From positions 744,001 to 808,000 of the forward strand of contig NZ_JADFFL010000002.1 of assembly GCF_015222005.1 (NCBI RefSeq): 64,000 bases of DNA, in the 5' to 3' direction. This stretch comes from Mucilaginibacter myungsuensis (GTDB taxonomy: Bacteria > Bacteroidota > Bacteroidia > Sphingobacteriales > Sphingobacteriaceae). This document shows, one piece after another, positions 59,985 to 64,000 of the stretch. Within the stretch, counting starts at the first letter, position 1, and the number at the start of each line of letters is the position of its first letter. Position numbers and translations under genes: made by a program. Under the pieces are notes generated by a model, which did no database searches, had not been told where the DNA came from, and saw only the letters and a list, made by a program, of their open reading frames with translations.

Positions 59985-60028
59985 TAAAAAGTCCATAGCC
60001 CATAGTCAATGGTCCATGGACTTTTTTA
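59985..60028 (+). repeat. Heptad-word hairpin H, probable terminator
   Basis: 7-mers of the form TAGTCCA (AAGTCCA TAGCCCA and two more) run from 59989 to 60016. AAAAAGTCCAT (59986-59996) pairs with ATGGACTTTTTT (60016-60027), so the element also looks like an intrinsic terminator for the exporter operon. It is a short relative of the heptad family. Confidence 0.75.
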
Positions 60029-60034
60029 CCTTTG
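60027..60034 (+). promoter_or_regulatory. -7 box for the DUF2490 gene
   Basis: TACCTTTG is a perfect -7 element that starts within the T-tract of hairpin H, 23 bases before the ATG at 60058. Confidence 0.6.
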
Positions 60035-60057
60035 CTGTACTTACATTAAATTTAACA

Positions 60058-60780
60058 ATGTCCAAAGTTTTTAAAGCGCTGCTGATCTTAATAATATTCA
60101 CCAACACTGCTTTTGGGCAAGACAATAAATTAGGCAGCTGGGGCATTTTCAACATCCAGATGCCGGGCGATAGCAGCCATAAATGGGGCGGGATGATAGA
60201 ACTGCAATCGCGCAGTAACGAACTTTTTAACCAGTTCAATTACTACGAGACAAAAGGCGGGGTGAGTTACGATCTTGATAAAAATTTCACCGCGCTGTTA
60301 GGAGGTGGGCGCTACCTTACCTACGACTATAATAACCTTGGTGCCGGCCCGACTATTATAGAAGCGCGGATGTGGCAACAGATGACGCTAAGCCAATACC
60401 TGGACCGCATTAAATTAGAACATCGGTACCGGATAGAACAACGCTGGCTTAACGGCCATTACCGCAACCGTTTCAGATATCGTATAAATGCTTTTGTACC
60501 GCTGAACAAAAAGAAAGTTGGCCCCGAAACATTTTTTATCACGGTTTTCAACGAGATATTCCTGAATAACCACGAGCCGCATTTCGAGCGCAACCGTTTT
60601 TCGGCTGGCTTGGGTTATCAGTTCGATAAAAAGTGGATATTGCAGGCAGCGTGGTTAAATCAGTATAACTACGTTCCGGGTAAAGGCAGTGCTAAAAACA
60701 ATATCGCATTTACGCTGATGTACCGCATCCTGCGCAAGAATGCTGTTGCCGGCGAGCGGATACCAAGTACCTCGGATTGA
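60058..60780 (+). CDS. DUF2490 outer-membrane-type protein
   Basis: Protein of 240 residues from ATG 60058, with a signal peptide (FKALLILIIFTNTAFGQ). The body has the pattern of DUF2490 beta-barrels: GSWGIFNIQMPGDSSHKWGG, LEHRYRIEQRW, YRNRFRYRI, FNEIFLNN, and a final strand NIAFTLMYRIL. It is probably a small outer-membrane barrel of unknown function. It has its own promoter box and is convergent with the DUF58 gene. Confidence 0.85.
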   Translation: MSKVFKALLILIIFTNTAFGQDNKLGSWGIFNIQMPGDSSHKWGGMIELQSRSNELFNQFNYYETKGGVSYDLDKNFTALLGGGRYLTYDYNNLGAGPTIIEARMWQQMTLSQYLDRIKLEHRYRIEQRWLNGHYRNRFRYRINAFVPLNKKKVGPETFFITVFNEIFLNNHEPHFERNRFSAGLGYQFDKKWILQAAWLNQYNYVPGKGSAKNNIAFTLMYRILRKNAVAGERIPSTSD

Positions 60781-60799
60781 TCTTGAGTTGGGTCTCTAA

Positions 60800-61720
60800 T
60801 TATTTCATGGCTGCCCGTTTCACCAGATAAGCTTTCAGGATCTGGTTATAGCCATCATGTATGTTGGCATCGATCAGGTCGATATGGTATTGGGCGCATT
60901 TCAGTTCCAATTGATGGCGATAGTCATCCAAAGCAGCACGGTAAGCTTCGCGGATACGACCGGGGTGCACCTTCATTTCCTGTCCGCTTTCCATATCGAT
61001 AAAATGGTGCGGGCGGTTATCAAAGTCAAAATCAAGCTCTTTCTTTTTATCGCTCACGTTAAAGATCACCACCTCGTGCTTGCGGTATTTTAAGTGTTGG
61101 ATGGCGGCGAACAGGGCTTGCATTTTGTCCTGGTTCAGGCTGTTCTCCAGCATGTCGCTAAAAATAATGATCAGCGATCGTTGGTGAACATCCTCGGCAA
61201 CGTGGTGCAGTACGTCGGCTATGTTGGTCAGGTTGTTCTCTTTCGGCTCGTTAAAAGCTTTTTCTAACTCGGCGAACAGGTAGAACATGTGCGAGGTGGT
61301 AGATCGGGCCGCGCTTAAACGGTCTACTTTATCCGAGAATAAGCATAAACCAAAAGCATCGCGCTGTTTTTTGAACAGGTACATTAACGAGGCGATGGCA
61401 TACACCGAGAATTGCAACTTGCTCAGCCCTTTTTCGGGGAAGTTCATCGATGACGAGGTATCCAGCAGCAGGTAGCTGCGCAGGTTGGTTTCCTCTTCAA
61501 ACTGCTTAACAAATAGCTTATCGGTACGGGCAAAAAGTTTCCAGTCGATATTTTTTACCGATTCGCCGCTGTTATACAGGCGGTGCTCGGCAAACTCTAC
61601 CGAAAAGCCGTGGAACGGGCTTTGGTGCAAGCCGGTAATAAAACCCTCTACCACCTGCTGGGCCAGCAGCTCCAGATTGGCCAGCTGGCGTATTTGCTGA
61701 TCGTTACTTAATTGTGCCAT
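60800..61720 (-). CDS. DUF58 domain protein with a vWA-like fold
   Basis: Cytoplasmic protein of 306 residues. The family motif is VEFAEHRLYNSGESVKNIDWKLFARTDK (cited in parts: NSGESVKNIDWK and ARTDKLFVKQFEEE). The vWA-like metal site DTSSSM sits at ~88-93. DUF58 proteins usually accompany MoxR ATPases and membrane vWA proteins that act in metalloprotein or envelope maturation. No MoxR gene is in view; it might lie outside this neighbourhood or elsewhere. A membrane-protein gene is 73 bases upstream on the same strand. Confidence 0.9.
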   Translation of the reverse strand: MAQLSNDQQIRQLANLELLAQQVVEGFITGLHQSPFHGFSVEFAEHRLYNSGESVKNIDWKLFARTDKLFVKQFEEETNLRSYLLLDTSSSMNFPEKGLSKLQFSVYAIASLMYLFKKQRDAFGLCLFSDKVDRLSAARSTTSHMFYLFAELEKAFNEPKENNLTNIADVLHHVAEDVHQRSLIIIFSDMLENSLNQDKMQALFAAIQHLKYRKHEVVIFNVSDKKKELDFDFDNRPHHFIDMESGQEMKVHPGRIREAYRAALDDYRHQLELKCAQYHIDLIDANIHDGYNQILKAYLVKRAAMK

Positions 61721-61793
61721 TTAGGCTAAGGTAGTTAATTGCTTTGGCAATAAATATGAAGTGCCGATGTAAAAAAGCGGCGATAATGCCGGC

Positions 61794-62390
61794 CTAAACC
61801 TGTTTATACATATCAGGCCATTCTTGCGGGCCTTTATCCTCCGGTTCAAAACGCGACTGCAGCCAAGCCGATACCGCCGATACACGGATGATCGCCATCA
61901 CCCCTAAGATCAGCTCTAAAAAGGCAAAATAATTCACCCGTCGGCTTTGGTTGTTTATGACGTTGGTTGTAGCATGTGATATACCGTTGTCGATATTGGT
62001 TTGATTGTTGGTATTGATGTTATAGTCAAAAAATAGCGCGTCGGTAGCGCCGTTAACGATCAGTGCTATCGCTGCTACGATAACTACGATGTTGAACATC
62101 ATCGCTTTATCGGCACCAAAGTTGATCACTTCTTCGCCATCTATATTAAGCATGCGGAAAATACTGTCTGTTGCCAGTAAACAGGCAAAAGCGATAGCTC
62201 CCGTTAGCCCGGTAGATAACAACATGCTTAAGCCCATACTCAGAATCATACCGCTGCCTTGCATGCCAAAGCCTACGCTGCTGAGTATGCCTAAACTCAT
62301 GACCAAGCCGCTAAGCGAGAACAAAAATTTCCAAAGGGCGACGATGCCGGCCGCTTTAAGGCCTATGGTAAATAAGGTTTTTACTTTCAT
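61794..62390 (-). CDS. Hypothetical four-helix membrane protein
   Basis: Protein of 198 residues from ATG 62390. It has four membrane helices: ~10-35, ~40-65 (GMQGSGMILSMGLSMLLSTG), ~90-110 (MMFNIVVIVAAIALIVNGAT) and ~155-180. A Asn-rich extracytoplasmic loop lies between helices 3 and 4 (NINTNNQTNIDNG). Gly- and Met-rich helices suggest tight packing. The family is not recognised. It lies upstream of the DUF58 gene and downstream of an acyltransferase gene, with gaps of about 75-80 bases. Confidence 0.7.
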   Translation of the reverse strand: MKVKTLFTIGLKAAGIVALWKFLFSLSGLVMSLGILSSVGFGMQGSGMILSMGLSMLLSTGLTGAIAFACLLATDSIFRMLNIDGEEVINFGADKAMMFNIVVIVAAIALIVNGATDALFFDYNINTNNQTNIDNGISHATTNVINNQSRRVNYFAFLELILGVMAIIRVSAVSAWLQSRFEPEDKGPQEWPDMYKQV

Positions 62391-62469
62391 GGGTGGTATT
62401 GGTTGGTGTTGAAGATACGGTTTAATTGCCAATTAGAGCACCCCGTCGGTATTTTGTTACAGACTTACC

Positions 62470-63519
62470 TCAGGCATGTGCGGGCTGGTTCGCCTTTTTT
62501 GTACGCTTACCTAATATGATAGGGCAATAAGCATTGATGAATAATATGAGCGGCACCATGCAGATCATTTCGGCCACGCTCAACGCAAAGCTATAAACCA
62601 CAGACCCGGCAAAAACCGTAGCCGGGACCTTAAAGGCGAATACAAGCACACCCTTGACCACCTCGCCCAACATTTTATGAAAACCTAATATGGCCAACGT
62701 ATTCACCGATATAAATTGGATATAGCTGATATTCCGGATGCTCAGCTCGATAAACTTCGACAGGGAAAGTAACGCGAACGTCCCGCAGAAAGCGCCGATG
62801 ATAAATAGGGTATAGTTGTTATAAACGCGGGCATTCATATCAGGCACGCCATTGCGGAGGGCGATCACGCCCATTACTCCGAATAATATCGCAGCGAAAA
62901 CGATCAGCATCAGTTTATTGGATGCCAATACCTTATTCAATAGATCTTTAGCGATATGCCCTGCGCTGTAAAATACGATAGCGGTAAGCGCGATATTGGT
63001 ACCCCAGGGCAACCTCACAATGCCGAAGTAATGGTCGGCGTAAGCCAGCAAGGCAAATACAATTAGTAGCAATACCTTTTGCTTTAGGTTTTTAAACAAC
63101 AAGTAAAACAACACCTCTACAACAAACAGGCAGGTGAGGAACCATAGCGGCACGCAATGGTGCAGATAATCGTCCATACCATTGCCGTAGATCATGCCAA
63201 TGAGGGGTTTGTATACAGGCACATCGGCCGCGTTATCTATCCCAAAGTTGCGACTGATCAGTAACCAGAACAGATAACTGATGATATTCAGAAAAATGTA
63301 AGGCAACAGTAACTGTCTTGCCCGTACCGATATAAATTCCCGCGCCGTTGGGTGCTTACTGAACGAGAAAAGGTAGCCCGAGACAAAAAAGAACAGGGGC
63401 ATGTGGAAAGCATAGATCAGCTTCACTACCCCATACGGCGGGTTGGCATGGCCCCATACCACCAAAAAGATGCCTATCGCTTTCGCGATGTCCAGAAAGC
63501 CATATCTTTTATTGTCCAT
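62470..63519 (-). CDS. Acyltransferase 3 family membrane protein
   Basis: Integral membrane O-acyltransferase of 349 residues with about ten helices. The N-terminal signature RYGFLDIAKAIGIFLVVWGH contains the conserved His after helix 1. FHMPLFFFVSGYLF is the second family motif. These enzymes acetylate or succinylate cell-surface polysaccharides or lipids on the membrane. The substrate is unknown. No glycosyltransferases are adjacent, so a single-gene envelope modification is likely. Confidence 0.92.
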   Translation of the reverse strand: MDNKRYGFLDIAKAIGIFLVVWGHANPPYGVVKLIYAFHMPLFFFVSGYLFSFSKHPTAREFISVRARQLLLPYIFLNIISYLFWLLISRNFGIDNAADVPVYKPLIGMIYGNGMDDYLHHCVPLWFLTCLFVVEVLFYLLFKNLKQKVLLLIVFALLAYADHYFGIVRLPWGTNIALTAIVFYSAGHIAKDLLNKVLASNKLMLIVFAAILFGVMGVIALRNGVPDMNARVYNNYTLFIIGAFCGTFALLSLSKFIELSIRNISYIQFISVNTLAILGFHKMLGEVVKGVLVFAFKVPATVFAGSVVYSFALSVAEMICMVPLILFINAYCPIILGKRTKKANQPAHA

Positions 63520-63615
63520 GCCGGGCCGATCAGTTCAGTTTCAGCCAAAATACAAAAGATCGGGCGGCAAAAAAGCGCAGTGCTACCATTACACCTTGTG
63601 GTGGTAAGTCCGGCG

Positions 63616-64000
63616 CTACTTCTTTATCGGCGGTGGCGGAGTATCACGCATCGGGATCTGCTTGCGCAAAGTTTTAGCGGCTTGTCCGGTCAGGTACAGG
63701 TAGTAATCGTTGGGGATATCATCCTCTATCTTCACAAAATTGCTTAAGCCAACGGGCGGGTTCTTGGATGTTTTGAGTATGGCCGTGCCTTCGTCCACCT
63801 CATCGAACATGGCTACGTAGATCATCTCGGCCCCGCCGTTGATAGCGCCATTGATCTGTTTCCAGTAAAAACTTCCCCTGTTGCGCGGGATCTGGTCTTG
63901 AGTGGCTTTAGGATTCATATTATGCCAGCTAAACCCCGGGAAAACCGTCGGCACGTAATCCAATTTATTGGCCTTGCACCAGGCAATATCCTCGGCTATG
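63616..64000 (-). CDS. GH71/99-like glycoside hydrolase (5' part outside window)
   Basis: The C-terminal 128 or so residues of a larger protein; the frame remains open through the window edge, and the apparent TTG start at 63963 is an internal Leu codon. The sequence IAWCKANKLDYVPTVFPGFS, GSFYWKQINGA and AEMIYVAMFDEVDEGTAI matches Bacteroidota GH71/99-like proteins. The barrel end contains Asp/Glu in FDEVDEG. The C-terminus is Pro-rich (RDTPPPPIKK). Members act on mannan or xylan-like polysaccharides; substrate cannot be set. Confidence 0.8.
   Translation of the reverse strand, partial: IAEDIAWCKANKLDYVPTVFPGFSWHNMNPKATQDQIPRNRGSFYWKQINGAINGGAEMIYVAMFDEVDEGTAILKTSKNPPVGLSNFVKIEDDIPNDYYLYLTGQAAKTLRKQIPMRDTPPPPIKK

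Noticed and set aside
1..64000. tRNA, rRNA and prophage genes
   Set aside because: No T-arm-like GGTTCGA contexts with flanking stems, rRNA blocks or phage structural genes were recognised by eye; a dedicated scan could still find a tRNA that I missed.

Overview
The window looks like a chromosomal stretch of a Bacteroidota bacterium of the Sphingobacteriaceae type (Mucilaginibacter or Pedobacter-like). The reasons are a B-type three-gene succinate dehydrogenase operon, TonB-dependent outer-membrane receptors with carboxypeptidase-like N-terminal plugs, the futalosine menaquinone genes, GH29, GH30 and GH92 glycosidases, and many perfect TAnnTTTG (-7) promoter boxes without Shine-Dalgarno sites. 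Genus is an inference. No rRNA, tRNA, CRISPR array, prophage or intact insertion sequence was recognised.

Layout. 1-4.6 kb: carbohydrate genes (a GH30-like enzyme cut by the window edge, a GH29 alpha-L-fucosidase, a divergent AraC regulator, a zinc dehydrogenase). 4.8-7.2 kb: a CHASE3/PAS kinase with a convergent single-domain response regulator. 7.5-11.2 kb: sdhCAB. 11.3-15.1 kb: mqnB-mqnD, then queD-folE-fabD. 15.1-23.4 kb: a giant NtrY-like kinase, an alpha/beta hydrolase, dinB, a DUF2442 protein, a repeat protein and an ECF sigma factor. 23.6-25.2 kb: an NtrC-type regulator coupled to a 64-residue DHp-like protein. 25.5-30.8 kb: a GNAT gene, then a TPP-riboswitch-controlled thiamin uptake operon (TonB receptor, PnuT-like permease, acyl-CoA-dehydrogenase-like enzyme). 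31-35.3 kb: ApbE-like protein, small secreted protein, outer-membrane barrel and a two-component pair. 35.4-40.8 kb: gcvH, vanZ-like, a tiny lipoprotein, a large outer-membrane protein and radA. 41.3-42.7 kb: an AT-rich accessory island with a structured leader, a membrane-anchored nucleotidyltransferase and a small partner. 42.8-57.7 kb: GH92, LemA/TPM genes, Nudix, a metalloprotease-like protein, LytS/LytTR, a broken Uma2 gene, nitroreductase, lysS, a TonB_C-propeller protein, a response-regulator remnant and msrB. 58-64 kb: an ABC exporter, DUF2490, DUF58, a membrane protein, an acyltransferase and the end of a GH71/99-like gene.

The most unusual signal is a family of elements built from tandem degenerate 7-bp words. 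Ten loci carry them. Seven have two arms whose words are reverse complements, so the RNA would fold into a long register-flexible hairpin. The words differ between loci, but the 7-bp period is kept almost without slippage. Most elements fill the gap between two co-directional genes from stop codon to start codon. One lies in frame inside mqnB, and one lies inside the TPP riboswitch between P2' and P4. A second, unrelated GC-rich palindromic element is inserted in frame in radA, with a relative in the thiamin operon. A third type, a 142-bp tandem unit with nested palindromes, lies upstream of the LytS kinase.
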